DNA from: Polytrichum commune
Lineage: Eukaryota; Streptophyta; Polytrichopsida; Polytrichales; Polytrichaceae
Assembly: GCA_950295325.1 (NCBI GenBank)
Contig: OX485803.1
Coordinates: 4,092,001 to 4,156,000, forward strand
Length of the DNA: 64,000 nucleotides
Direction: 5' to 3'
Shown here piece after piece: positions 34,915 through 50,034 of the stretch. Each line of letters opens with the position of its first letter. The first letter of the stretch is position 1. A model generated the notes under the pieces. That model was not told the origin of the DNA. It ran no database searches and saw only the letters and a list, made by a program, of their open reading frames with translations. Both the position numbers and the translations under genes were made by a program.

Positions 34915-37900
34915 GGGCCAGTTTACACCACAGACCATGAAGTTGTCCCAAGGCCTTGTAAGAGCGTTGATTGGTTGTGAACTCATCCTAGGACCACTTC
35001 GGTTTATACCAAGGAAAAAATGGCAGAGTGACCAAGGAGGTTGAGGTCCCCAAAAGACGTATTTTAAGGCCTAAATAATCCACTGACGTAGTCCAACATG
35101 TTTTGCGGTGAGAGAGGCAAGAGAGGTGGTATGATAGGAAAAGACAAGGGGCCATGGCAGAGAAATGTCGTTATAACATTTTTGTAATTAATTTTTTATG
35201 GGGGACTATAGATGAAATGGCGGTGGTCCTTTATTACACAATAACAACATATTTCAAAAACTAGTATGAAGTTATAATTCAAAAAAATATTATAATGCCT
35301 AAATCCAAAAAATCAACCAAACATTAAACTACATTAAACCAATATAGGGTTGAATTACATCAAACCAATATAACATAAATTACATAAAACTAGTACGACA
35401 TTAAATCACCTAAAATTGATATAAGGTTAGAATACCAAAAACAAATATATAAGGTTGTTGTTTTCAACAATTTCTCATTTTCCTTATAAACATGTTGTGG
35501 TGTAGTTTGTGTAGTGGCGTATGAATTTTTTTTGTAATGGAGGGATACATTGCCAATGAAGACTCATGTATAGACTTACAAGAATAGAGGTCACAAAATT
35601 CACAATGAATACAAGAAATGATAGCTCAAAATTTTAAGAGCAATCAATTATCAATTTCTTAAATGTTGCATGATCATAATTTGCTCCCTTCTCCTTCTAG
35701 TGCATTTTTCCCTACACCAATTATACCAATATCTAATTTTTTTTGTAAGGGAGAAAACTAGAGAAACCTTCTAGAGTTGGCATCTTCTAAAGATTTGAAA
35801 AGATGACAGAGGCATCAATAGCAACAATAAAATAATAATATTATTATTATGTATTAAAAAATCAACAAAAGAGTAAGAAAAAAAAGAACCAAAAAAATGT
35901 CATAGAAATTGGTGAATCCGAAGATGAATAATTAAAAGAGAAGGAAAAATGAAGTAAAGAGATTTCAAGGTTCATTACCTAATTGCCATTTGAGATGGGA
36001 TGAATGAAGAATTTGCAAAAATCGCAAACAAATACAATAATTTTTTTGACATATATGAAAATTTGAAAACATGAATAATTTTTTAAAACATCAATTCATG
36101 TTTTTCTACAAAATGTTAGGTTGCACGAGGTTGAATGCAAACGTATGAAATAATATGTGGGTTGTATGATGAGGTCATAGAAAACATTAGCCTTATAGTC
36201 CTTATGCATTTCTTCCCCTATAACAATGTTGGGCATTGCCAAGGGGGCTTCGCGATTAGTTTGTTATCTATGTCATCTTGCGCATACGTGAGGTTTTGAA
36301 CATGTGTAGACTCATCTCATTACTCTTTTTTCCTCTCCTTCTAATCACTAACTCATTTCCATCTATTTTGTCTTTAGCTATTGTTCATATGTATTTATAG
36401 AGAAATTGTGTATTCACATTTCAGGTTTGTTTATATATATTTATGTATAAATATATGTATATATAATTTAATCGTTTTTGGTTATCATATAAAAAATAAA
36501 AATGCATTTCCAAAGAATACAAGTCTAACAAAAGAGCTACTAAAGTTTTTGGATGAAATAAAAAATAAAAATGTAAGTGGTCTTAGCAAATGGATGAATA
36601 ACATGGGAGCATGGCAAGTGTGCATAATTAGATTCCAACAAGTGTTACAAAATCATTGCAAAAAGATGTTATTCAATCTACATCTACATCCTATCAAACA
36701 ACTATAGTTAGAACTATAACACCAACGATAGTTGGATCACAAAAGAAAAACAAAACACAAAAAAAAGCTCAATAGAAGATTGAAACTCTATTATAACATT
36801 TTTTGGTCATTTTGAAGTTTTTCTTGCATTATTCTAGGTGTTTACAATCTTTTTGAAAAGCATATACATAAATTTTGGTCTCCTAGATAAGTTCTAATTA
36901 GTATTTTATTGTATTAGTATCACTATCGTTATTTGTATATGATATGCCGGATTTTTTTTCCATAATTTACATTGTTATAGATTTTCTGCTACTAAATTGT
37001 GCATCACTGTGCTTTTACAGAGAAGATCATTTGCCTTTCCATTTTTTTCAATAAAAACAATTTTTTTCTACATTATTTTTTTTCTTCTGAAATTGGATTG
37101 TGTTCCCTATTTAGAATCATTATTTTCACTTCAGCAATTTCAAAATTTTCATCCTGAAATAGAATGTCATCTCGTATTTCTTCTACAAAAATTATTATAT
37201 CTAATTAATTTTTTGAATCTACAATCTAAATCTCTTCAATCACTTCATTGTTTATAAGGCATAAATTATGCAAAATTATGAATATTTCTACAATATCTAG
37301 CATATTCTTTAAATGTACCTTCAAACACTTTATTATCAACGTCCATCTACATTTCAAAATACTAAATGCCCTTTCCACACATATTACGGTTGAAGGTTGG
37401 ATAAAATTCCAATTTGCCTCCTTCCCAAATAATGCAGTCATTCCACCCTTAAATGGATATAATATCCAATGCCTCACCATATATGCGATGTCTCTTACAA
37501 GTTAATATGCATGGATTTTCTCTTTTAAACATGTTTGTCCAATCCTTATAACATGAAAAAACAATCCAATCGTAGAGACTTGCTATCCATCCTAATTCAT
37601 AATTTATGAACACACAATTTGGTCCGACGATTCCTTATAAAATTGTTGAATGAAATGACTTTCAACAGTAATAATCTTTTCTACCCATTACCGGAGCTAA
37701 AACATGAATATGTGACATATCTATAGCCCTTACAATATAAGATTATCATGTAGTTGCTTGAACCTTGAACCTTGAACCTCAAACATTAAATTGTGATTTA
37801 TTTGAAGTTTGCACAAAAACTCGTTCCAAATGCTTCCTACCAACTCTACAAGAAGTCCCTCATTATTTTTGACAATGTACCCTTATAAAATCCATACAAA

Positions 37901-38661
37901 TTTCATATATTTTGCAGTTCATTGCTGCTACCTAACCTATGCAATGACATTGCTACCCTCTCTTGCATCGGCATAATAACCCTAAAACATGTATCCTCTT
38001 TCCTCAAATATGGGCTCAACCTCTCACACAAAAATTTGAATGTATTATATTTCATTTCATTTCATTTTGCTTCCTAAACTCTTTCTCTGTTCACGATCCC
38101 AACAACAAACGGTCTACAAATCCGTACATCCGTTTTTGACTCTATACACTTCTCTCTCTTTGCCCCATACTCTCATAAACCAAGCTCAAAATTGCGAACT
38201 TTTATCATTCTCCTTGCAAGAGCAATGCATGAATATCCACAACATGCTTGACAAGCATGTACCAAAAAAAAATAATAATCCAAAGAGCAAAATAAGGCTC
38301 CTCCTCCTCTCCTCTATTACAACCATCCTTGTTTAAATTCAAGGTGAAAACAAGGAAAAACAAAAACTGAAGCCAACAAAAGATAAGTGAAGCCAATAGA
38401 ATGGTCAAAGTTGATTTTTTTTCTTTCTTTCTTTCAAAACTACCCTTTTCATGTATATATAAAAAACCCCATCACACTCACTAATTGGTCCATGGTCATT
38501 ATTCTTGGTCCAAATTTGGTTTACACCTAGTGGGGGACCCAAGGCTTTCTAAAATTATTTTTGAAGAAGTCGGACCACGGGAAGTTGGGCCATGAAGTCG
38601 GACCATGAAAAAAGACCATCTTACATGGTCTAACTTCATGGTCCATGGTGTAAACCGACCC
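34915..38661. mobile_element. PIF/Harbinger-type transposon, 3747 bp, with TAA target duplication
   Basis: The element starts GGGCCAGTTTACACC and ends GGTGTAAACCGACCC, as imperfect inverted repeats. Inner inverted similarity follows (CAGACCATGAAGTTGTCC against CTAACTTCATGGTCCATG). It is flanked by TAA at 34912-34914 and 38662-38664, the 3-bp type of target duplication used by PIF/Harbinger. A transposase relic lies on the minus strand at 37226-37745. The uninterrupted target sequence is seen in the right arm at 63041-63043. The transposase frame is broken, so mobilisation probably used an enzyme supplied from elsewhere. Confidence 0.85.
37226..37745 (-). pseudogene. PIF/Harbinger transposase relic (DDE_Tnp_4 type)
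   Basis: Reading leftward from 37745: AIDMSHIHVLAPVMGRKDYY with the first catalytic Asp candidate. After stops comes GPNCVFINYELGWIASLYDW with the second Asp. A frame change leads to RDIAYMVRHWILYPFKGG, then CVERAFSILKCRW with the catalytic Glu. It ends CLKVHLKN and FIILHNLCL. This order is that of plant Harbinger transposases. At least two stops and a frameshift make it inactive. Upstream parts of the transposase and the Myb-like partner protein are not recognised. Confidence 0.7.
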
Positions 38662-39945
38662 TAACAACCAACTTAGGCATCCCGTGACCTCAAAGAATGT
38701 TGTTGTTCATTCCAGGCCCCTGGAGTTGACCCCGCCACATGAGATTGCCTACCTATCATGTGGGTGGGTGTGTGCGGTTTGCATCCATCCAACAAAAATC
38801 GTTTGTGAACGATTGTTTACAACCGAGAGAGATTGGTGAGTTGGCACTGAGGGAGCCAACTTCAAAAACCTTGCCGAAGTTCTAAGCTTACTGTGTTCCG
38901 GGTCCAAACTGCCAACATTAAGGAGACAAAAAGATTTTAGGACAGGTGCATGAGAGGGGCATCCACTCAAGGTGGTCCCATGCCAGCTGCTTCCACACAC
39001 ACTTCAGCATAAGGTAGGCAAGTCTTATTAATGTAACAAGTGGGTAGCATATTGGTGTGGCACGCCAACTAGGTTTCGCGAGAGCTCCCCCATTAGTGGC
39101 GCGACACGTGTCACGCGACCAGGACCTACTGACTGATTACTCCTGTACAGAAAAGGTGGTGGCTGTGGCCGGTGCGTGTGGGTTGGCGTGCGAGGTTCGC
39201 AGAGAGAGCGAGAGAGGGAGAGAGGGAGGGGGAGGCTGGGACCGCAGGGGTTATGCCAGGCGGAACGGGACGGGCATGTGGGAGCGAGTGACGACGACTG
39301 TTCTACGGCAGGGCAGTCACAGCAGCTGGCAGGGCGCGGACCCATTCCACGGGAGAACGGGTGTCCGTCTCGGAGTGCATGTTGCGGCCCCTGGCCTGCC
39401 CTCCGCTGCGCTCCCTTCCCCTCGGCACACTGCTGCTGCCTCTCCTCGCCTCGCCCTCGTCGCAGCAGATCCGGTGTTGCAACGCCCCGCACGAAGCAGC
39501 TGTGGGTGGTGAGTTATCAGTGTCGTCGGTGCGTGGATGTGGCGTGCGTGAGGTTGGGTGATTGTGGGTGCGAGCGCGCACTTAGGGTTGCGTTTCCGGG
39601 TTCGCGGTACGGCTGGGCTTCGATCGGCAGCGGGGAGGTTCTGCGCACTCCCCTCGGAACTCCGTAAGTGCGGGGAAGTCGTGTGTTGTATGTTGGCCTG
39701 GAGATAGCGGCGAGAAGGATCCGGGATCCTGCGGGGCGCGTAGGATGGTTTGTGATTGTTGCGGCATGTGGTGGCGTGGGTTTGGATTCGTGGCGCCGGT
39801 GTAGGTTTTGGTGGGGGGGAGGGGGTTAGCCGGACGCCATTTGTGGATCTGTGTCGTAGGTGGGTTATTTTTTGCATGGGAGTGTGGGTTGTGCGTTTGG
39901 TGAAGGTGTGCGGTGGTGTGTGGGTGGTTTGCAGTGGGCTTGTGA

Positions 39946-41628
<1,683 letters not shown>

Positions 41629-43319
41629 AGGTCTCGCGGGAGATCGCTTGTAATTTGGTCGATTCCAGTCTTTGTAGGTGTATACTCGAATTGGATTAAA
41701 CAAGGGTTGGTCTTGAATATGGTTACACCAGCTGCTTTTGGGGATAGCAATCATTTTGAGAAGACAGCAGCAGCAGATTCTACTTTTCTGGGTGGGGCGG
41801 GTAAGGTGCCATGAGAAGCTCGTTTGTCGGGGCGAGTTTCGCGTTTCATGGCTTTATATTTTACAGGTCCGGTGGATTAACGCCGCCGATTCCGTCCTGA
41901 AGTAGTTTAGTGGCAGTCATCTATTTTCAGTAGACAGTCACCCTTGACAGTAGGGTCTTAGATTTCAATGTGAAAGGCATATGCCTGTCTGGAGTATCTT
42001 TTGCAGAGGATGTTTCAAAGGGAGTACAGAGGTTGTCAGTGTAGACCTGGCAGATTCAATATAAAAGTGTCTTATCTCATTGGCCACGCGTAGGAGGTTT
42101 TGGGGTCAGCCAAAGGGAGACATATTCAGTTGCGCCGCGGCATCAGTGAATGGTTGAAGAATTCAGCTGCAATGCGGCTCTGATCTTCTGGAATTATTTT
42201 GTCTTTTAAGCATGTGTTGTGTCTACCGGCTGCCACACATCATAAGCGGTGTCCCCGTTTCAGTTAGCAAGTGGAGGGAAGGTGGTTGAGGTTTGAAGTT
42301 GTGTGGTTGTCGGAAACCTTTCTTGCATCAAACCTTTTTGGGGGGTCGTTTTGTTTTGTTTTGTTTGAATGATGATGGAAGCTACGAGTGGGTTCCGGCC
42401 AGCTGTGATCTGGGGTTGTCTGAGCAGGTCTCCATGATTGGTAAGGCACTTGCTTTTTCGTGCACATGGTGGTAGTGGAAGCTCCTGGAGGGCGTGGGTA
42501 GCAATGAGCATGGCGATTTGTGGGTTGATTGTGGACGATAATGGTTACTGCAGGGGTTGTGGGTTTGGGTTTCTGCAGCATAAGTGAACCGAGATTCAGC
42601 ATGTGCATTTAGAGGTTCAAACTTGGAAGGATTGTGTGAGCGTTTTATAGTGAGCATGTATTAAAGTTGTACACCAGGTGCTCTGTTGTTGGATTGTGAT
42701 TGAACTCCGCAGCGTAGTTTAAAGCCGCTTAGACTTCAGATAGGGCGTAATGAAGCAAGGGGCGTGATAATCAGTGATCGGAAGTGAAGGGGGGAAAATA
42801 ATGGAATTGAAGAATCAACCACCCCCGATTGCTGGATGTATTGTGACTGGCATGGTTGATGAGGGGAGTTTATCATGACAATGAGTATGAGAAGGACAAG
42901 AAGATGAAGTTGGCAGGGTCCAATGAGGGTGCAGAGAATGAGGAAGGGGCGAAGTGTTTTCAACCACTACATATGTGTGAAAACCTGGGCTTTGGTGACT
43001 TTGGCCTTTACATGGTCGTCCATGATTGCAGTAGAGCGAGGACAGCAGGGTTGTCCTTGGTCTTCCCTCGTTCTTTCCTGGGAGCTTGAAAGCCTGCAGT
43101 TCCTAGATCGCATGTGCATTCCTGACTACCTATGTTTCAAACCTAAGAGCCTCTCGCAGAACACCGTACTTTCCTTTCCTACCAGTTTGAACACATTTGT
43201 GGTGGTTGATGTAGAGGAATCAGTGGCCATCCAGTGACAATATTGTCCTGAAGGATTCTGTGGGTGGATTGTTTTGGTCAAATGCTATACCATCCAAAAC
43301 GTTGGATCTTAGAAATGGT

Positions 43320-43690
43320 ATTTACCCATTAACTTTAGTGAGTATCACCTTCGTCTTTGCACTCACATGGTTCTAACCCATTTAAATTAAGTGCATGCTC
43401 GAGACACAAAGTATGCACGTCACCTCGTGCTTTATGGACCCTAGGGCAATATCCAGGGCACTTGTATCAGTGGATGGGCTAAGGGAGGCAAAGTGCATGT
43501 GAGGACTAACAATGAAAATGAGAGGCTGTCCTTGGATGTCATAGACAAGCCTTCACGCATGTGACATGGAAGGCACTTTGTGATATAGGTTACATCAATC
43601 ACGTTTGACATGCGAGCAAAATAATTTGTGATTGTTTTCATGTGAACTCCAACTAACTTGATGAAGTTATGCACCATCCAACTTGGTTAG
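43320..43690 (+). repeat. Repeat family Q, copy 1 (left core)
   Basis: Shares TTTACCCATTAAC, GAGACACAAA.TAT.CAC.TCACCTC, GGGCTAAGGGAGGCAAA.TGC, ATGTGAGGAC, GTCATAGACAAGCCTTCAC, CATGTGACATG and ACATCAATCAC with copies at 49490-49792, 53373-53670 (inverted) and 58006-58376 (inverted). A matching minus-strand open frame is partly shared, but I see no known domain. Confidence 0.6.
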
Positions 43691-46085
43691 AAACATTGAA
43701 TGCATGAAACAACATCTACTCCTAAATTTTGATCACTCTTAGAATGATTGTGTATTTTTCTGTGTACTCCTTTCACGTTAAAGTGATTATCACCAATTAA
43801 CGAGAACATGATTTTAAAAGGGTTTGTCAGACAATGAATTAAGCAAAATGGATGTCTTGAATATTCCAAAATGAAGATGATGATGACATTTGCAAGTATC
43901 ATAACACATTGACAACGGATGTGTTTAGAAGTGAGCAACCATGCTTCTATAGGGAAATATGTTTATAAACTCAACTAACTTGATGTAACATATTTCATCA
44001 TTGAAACCATTGGTCGTTGGTCACTACTTCAGCTCACGAGTTTCAGTCCCGAATAAGTGTCAGTATCTAATATTTAACGACATGCAGGCTTGGAGCAACT
44101 CGAGGATGCAAAACTTGTAATATCATGTAGTCCAACTTTCTTAAGAAAAGTAGGAGTTTTAAACTCCTACTTAAACTTCGGCTTCATTGTCCAGCATGTT
44201 GTGTAGCCCATATCTCAATTGTAAGGTTTTCACTTCAAAAAATCACAATCAAATTTAGCCATCCTAATTATTGGGTGTGTAATTTGAAAAATGCTTATAG
44301 GATGGCATGACGGATATCCATGCTAAGAAATGCATCAAGGTGTGTGGGGCTTGGAGTGTTACTAGCTCAACATTGACACCTTGTGTTGTGTCTATTATTG
44401 ACATCCACTTTGTGTACATGTTCAACAACTAATGTGTGGTTATTTATGCACCATTGGAGGCAGTATTAGGCCTTCGGTGAAACAATTTATGGACAAGTGG
44501 TGGCAACTGTCGGTGGGTGGAACTAATTTGGAGAGTGGCGAGGACCTTTCATAATCGACAAAGCAAGAAGGATTGCAACCGATATCAACAACTAGATCAT
44601 GGCACGAATGCCGAGAACCTTGTTAATGTTGCAAATCATCCATGAAAGGATCAACGGCATGTAGTTGCAGGCTAGGGAGGGAGTAAATGGTGCTCATGTG
44701 CTATTGTTGGAATTACATGTGGTGGGGTGAAAATTCAAAAAAATGACCTTTGCTCATTTTTTAGGTGTAAAACTTGTTAGGTGAAAGTTGAAAAATTAGC
44801 TCAATTTAATACATACAATATTACATGGTAAGATCGTGTTGCTACAATCATATTACCGTCACCAAAATATGTGTGCCCATGTCCTTGTGTGAATGAAAGA
44901 TACAATCATATCACACTTGTGTAATTTTTTGTAGATTGGATACGAGATCCTTACTTATTGATTGTGGTCAGATGGCTCGTTGCACACTTGCAAATCGGGT
45001 CTAGGGCTCGTCTCACCTTTTTTTCTGCCATGGTTGGGGACCACCATGCAAGGCGTTGAGGTTGGTAGCGTTGATTTCAAGCCCATATGCCTATAACCTT
45101 GTTGTTTTTCAAGACCACATGGTGGTTGCCTCCAACCGCTTTTTTGCAATGGAATCACTATAGTCATGAAAACTATCGATTTTTCAATCCCCAAATGATG
45201 TTCATGGCCGAAACAATTGTTGTGGGGATAATTTTATTATGTCCATTGTAAAGTAACAAAATATATATTAATTTTTTTGAAATTGTCTACATGTTCATAT
45301 TCAAAGGACCAGTAAGCTCAAATAATTCATAAGAAATGCTAATCGCATCATTTTTGTTCACAAATTTCATATGTGATCATGTGTGCATGGTATAGAAAAT
45401 GAAAATATAAAATGTGACATCATCTTTGATGATACGAGTGACAACTCTTCGATTTCATCAACAATTGTTGTACACGCATTAAAGAAATGACCCTAATCTT
45501 CATGCATTCTAGAAGACGTTACAAGTCAACACGAGATGAACATGTGTACAAAATATCCAAACAATTTGATATCATCTCCATATTTATCTTCGGTTTTATG
45601 GAGTTTTTATCTTGGAAATGCTCACACAAAGTTCATGACCTAATATAGAAGGTCCAACTGTACAAACATGATCCTTAACTTTATGTCAACAATTTTACTA
45701 CATGAATGTTTTATAGAACAAACATGTAAATCTCACTCTAAAACTGATCTCGGAAAGACATAAAACCATAGGGAAATATACATTCAGGATTTGAAGAAGG
45801 TCTTGGGAACATTTACGAGCTCAAATACATCCTCTGGAAGATACCATACCCATGGGGATTCGCGGGGCCCATGACCAAAGAGTCGCGAAGTGACAAAACA
45901 TGGACATCTGTTCACTTGTCAACGAGAATGGAAACAATGCAGCTTAGGTCCATCACATCTATCTGAGGCTCATGATTTCTCTCTTGCGATCCCTGTTACT
46001 GTCCAACATGGAAAGTTGGAATGTTGTTGTGTATGAATGGCAGCGCCACTTATCAGTTCTCAGTTGCCATTCTTTCAACGACCTC
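43691..46085. other. Gene-free part of left arm
   Basis: AT-rich, non-coding as far as I can see. It is duplicated exactly at 55611-58005. The short minus-strand frame at 44955-45194 (79 codons) has no recognised domain and is identical in both arms only because the DNA is. Confidence 0.4.
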
Positions 46086-46585
46086 CGTTTATCTAAACTG
46101 TCAAATCTAGTGTACGTCGAACCTATCAACGTCATTTAGTCTTGCAGTCATGGTAACTGTCAGTTCGTTCTCAGTCTCCCGGGAATCTATAGACCCCCTA
46201 CCCATGAGGGCAGAATGTTTGGAAATGTTGATGTGAAAAGTGCCTCGGACTATGTTAGTGAATCCACGCATCCTTGTCATACATGTGACAATTATTAAGC
46301 AGCGTGCGTTCGCTCATGTGGGTCCTGAGAATACAACCATGGAATGTAGATTCAGACTCAATCCGAGTTTCCTTACACTAGGTTGGGGCATCCCATGGTT
46401 ATGTGCGAAGGGCCCACATGAACAAACACACGTTGCTCAATAATGTTACATGTATCTTAGTCTTTGCATACATCTAAACTGTCAATTCTAGTATGCAAGG
46501 AATCTTCGGACTCCCGGTTCGTGCACTGTAGAATGTTTGAGAGTGTTAACCTAGTAAGTGCCTCGGGCTATGTTGGTGAGTTGTT
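46086..46585 (+). repeat. Direct repeat inside the arm, ~320-380 bp period
   Basis: ATCTAAACTGTCAA(A/T)TCTAGT occurs near 46089 and 46470. AGAATGTTTG, AAGTGCCTCGG(A/G)CTATGTT and GGTGAG/AGTGAA occur near 46210 and 46530. The same pair is mirrored in the right arm (about 55110-55610). Confidence 0.5.
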
Positions 46586-46845
46586 ACTATCATGTACTCG
46601 ATCTTGCAACGAGTGTGAATTATAAATGTGTTGGTTTGTCTTTGATTGGTTTGAGGGAAGAGGGCCTCCAACAGACACTCGAAGCTCTGCACCGGCTTGT
46701 TGTAGGATATTGAAACACGCAATTAGTGAAGAGACAGCTACCAATGTCGAATCAAGCCCCATGTCCGTTTTTCTCATGGTTTCTCATAATTTTGGAGTTC
46801 ATTGGAATAGGTAATCCATTATCAAAGTGAAGTGTCTGTTTCTTA

Positions 46846-48380
46846 ACAAATGGTCATAGAGCATCTCCCGGCCTCCCTCTTCCTCCTCCCAAATGAGTTG
46901 AGTATTTGGCCTAAACGGTTACCAAATCTAGAGCACGTAGTTCAATTTCTTTGAACAAATGGTTTTTGGTGTTTGTTCATAGATCCACACCGCTCAAATA
47001 AATAAATCCCTCCCCGGGGTGGACTCTTCATTGGAAAGTTACATGATGTGTATGGGTGACTATGAATTAGAACCCTCATATATGAGAAATTAATAAAGAA
47101 AAAAATTGCATATGTACTAAAGGTAGGGTAAAAAATGAACTCACGTATTTATACTACATAATATACAATCTAGTTTTCCTCTCCAATGACAAAATTGTTG
47201 AGCGCTTTTCATTCACATGATGTAACTCATAATTGTTTGAACCTAAACCACACATCATTTGGATGAAACCATCACATGTATTGTAAAAACAAATCTCTAA
47301 ATTTGGGGGCCCGTTTTATACAGATACCTCTACTTCAAAATTCTTGATAGCCTTTTCGAATATACACACCAGAGAAAAACAATACCTCTTCCTTATGTAT
47401 ACTTTGTACACTAATGCCTCAAATAATACCCCTTCTTACACTCACGTTAGTTTGTATGTGGTATGAAGAGTCTACCCCTTCAGGTCTCCGATTGGTTATG
47501 TGTAATGATTGAGTGGACCATATTGGTTGGGTGCACTAAAAATCAAGTGTCATGAAGATCTCCCTAGGTGGCTTAACTTCAGCGCTCCATGGATCAATTC
47601 TAAGGCCTCAGGTTTGAGGTAACCTTTCCAATGGGTTTGTACAAAAGATTGATTCAATTTTAGTGATGTCTAATTGAATTGGAAATACTCAAAAAGATGT
47701 GGTGCATGTGGGTGATTGCACAAGTTTATGAGCATGGAGTCCAAGGGTGTAGAATTACCAAGTGAAAGTTTACATCAATGATGTTTATGAATTTGATTTA
47801 GAAATTAAGGTCCCTCAAATTGCAATCCAAGTTGGTTGAAAGCCCATATTGAACTAGGGTTTGGAAACTAGTTGAATTGAACTAGAGTTTTTTAATTTCT
47901 TTGCACCATGGGCTTGTACTTTTGAAAGTTATTGGTTCAATACCTATCCATTTAATTGGGCTTTTCTAAATAGAATTCCTCCCTTCAATATTTACTCCCA
48001 TTATGATAAACATGGATGACTTCCTAGAAACAAATTAGCAAACCATACTATTGATGATAATCATTGTGATTCTCAGCTAGTTGCAAATATATTTAAAGAA
48101 TTCTACAATATAATCCAAGGAATAATTATAAACCAATTATAACATAATACTATAACAATATTAGTTGTTATACTAAATTTATAGATTTCAAACCTCAATA
48201 AATGATCATATTAAGGGGAAATACGATCTTTAAATCCAACATGTGATACACACATGTGACTTATACTATGTTTCTTGAATTAATGCACCGTGGGTACATT
48301 GAATGTAGAGGGTCGAAACTATGTGAATGCATACTTTTGTCCACCCTATGTACTGTACATATACTATAACTCTTGAGCTC
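46846..48380. other. Left-only insertion between arm core and older inner arm
   Basis: The right arm passes within about 100 bases from the near-identical segment to the older inner similarity, while the left arm has about 1.5 kb more. I see no terminal inverted repeats or coding domain in it. It may be an insertion on the left or a deletion on the right. Confidence 0.45.
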
Positions 48381-49489
48381 ATACTTTCACCCAAATTTTA
48401 AACGTCACTTGCATTCAATTTGGTTGACTTTTTTCGTGAAATGAAAATTTGCAAAAAACAAAGTAGATTCAAAAGATGAGATTCACCCTCATACATTAGG
48501 TCCGGTATGGCTATTATTTGCATTCACGTGGTGCCGGCCTTCGACAATGAGTGCACCCCCCAAGAATCACTGTAAATGAAACTTTATCTGGCAAGTAAAT
48601 GTGGTTGATTACAATGACATAGACCATTCAAGCAATACTTTTCTTGGAGCTTGTGCATATAACGACATATGCAGATGGTGTTCACACTAGAGGTATTTTT
48701 GGTATTTACAATAGAGATACTTGAAGGTATTTTTTAAAATCTAATATGTCCTTTGAGATCTAAAAGCATCTTGGCTTCAAATTGTTTGGTTATGCAACAA
48801 CCAAGTATTGCAGTTAATTGTCCTATAAGCTTGTGACTTTCACTATATGCTTGTTCAATATAGGTCACACACCATGTAACACCAAAGCTCATGTGGACTT
48901 TTGGGTCCAATTGAATAGTTTCCAAAGGATGGATGGAGATGCAAAAGATACTATTTTTCTTAGGTTTTTGTGCTCATAGATGGCATAAGTAATTACGTTT
49001 GAAAGATAAGTGGATTAAAATCTTCATAAAGAGATAATGTATTTGAGTAGAAATGTGCTCAAGATTTTCGTACAACCGAGTCAAACCTTCTCAATAGTTG
49101 TGTGCAAGGGAATCTTAATAAAATTTTAAAAGAAATCATGATCACATGTCTAAATGTCACTTGTAAGAAACAAGATCTGAGTAGGCTTCTATTGGTGGAA
49201 TGGAGCATAATTACAAAATCGTTTTTATGAATTTAAAAGTCTTGTGGTAGATATAGCTTTTTGAAGAAAAAAGTAAGTAAAGCATTATTCTATAGCAGGA
49301 TTTCATGCAATTAATGTCCCATTAATTTCTAAATATTTTGAACATCTATATTTCTTTATGGATTCAATCTTACTCAAAATGAGGTTGAGAATTAAGCACT
49401 TAGTATCATCATGTATGCCATGTAAGATTCACTCATGGATGTCCATACACATCACAAGACCCAAAAATTGAGATGTAATTTTCTGAATC

Positions 49490-49792
49490 AAAGGGTTACT
49501 ATCATTATCTTGTACTAACATGGTTCCAATCCTCTTAGTATTGAGTGCACCTCCAAGACACAAACTATACACATCACCTCATGCCTCACGGCCCCTTTGT
49601 CCTTACCCAAGGCACTTACATCAAATCGATGGGCTAAGGGAGGCAAAATGCATGTGAGGACCGACAATGGAAATGAAAGGTTGTCCTTTAATGTCATAGA
49701 CAAGCCTTCACACATGTGACATGCAAGGCATTTTGTCATATAAGTTACATCAATCACCTTTGGCATTCGATCAAAATAATTTATGACTTAGG
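49490..49792 (+). repeat. Repeat family Q, copy 2 (inner left)
   Basis: Diverged copy of 43320-43690 and inverted partner of 53373-53670. Similarity ends after AATTTATGACTTA, which marks the inner end of the left arm. Confidence 0.6.
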
Positions 49793-50034
49793 ATGAGTTT
49801 CTGTGTAGACTGCTCACCCACTAGATTCCAAATACTATTGGGTTGGAGGTATTCTCATATAAATAAGCACCAGCCACCAACCAACCATATTTTGATGGCC
49901 TACTAGAATGTGGAGGGTCATGGACATGGGCTGCTAGACTTTCATGCGCCCACTAGAGCACTTTTTAACCTACAAGTGTTGGTCACCGAAGGATTGAAGG
50001 AGGAGGTCCATCCTTGGTAACTTGGAGGAGGAGG

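Noticed and set aside
43441-43677. Shared minus-strand frame in family Q as a gene
   Set aside because: The frame is not kept in all copies (for example 53373-53670), there is no known domain, and similarity extends into non-coding flanks.
44955-45194. 79-codon minus-strand frame conserved between arms
   Set aside because: Conservation is explained by near-perfect identity of the whole arm DNA, and no domain or codon-level signal is visible.
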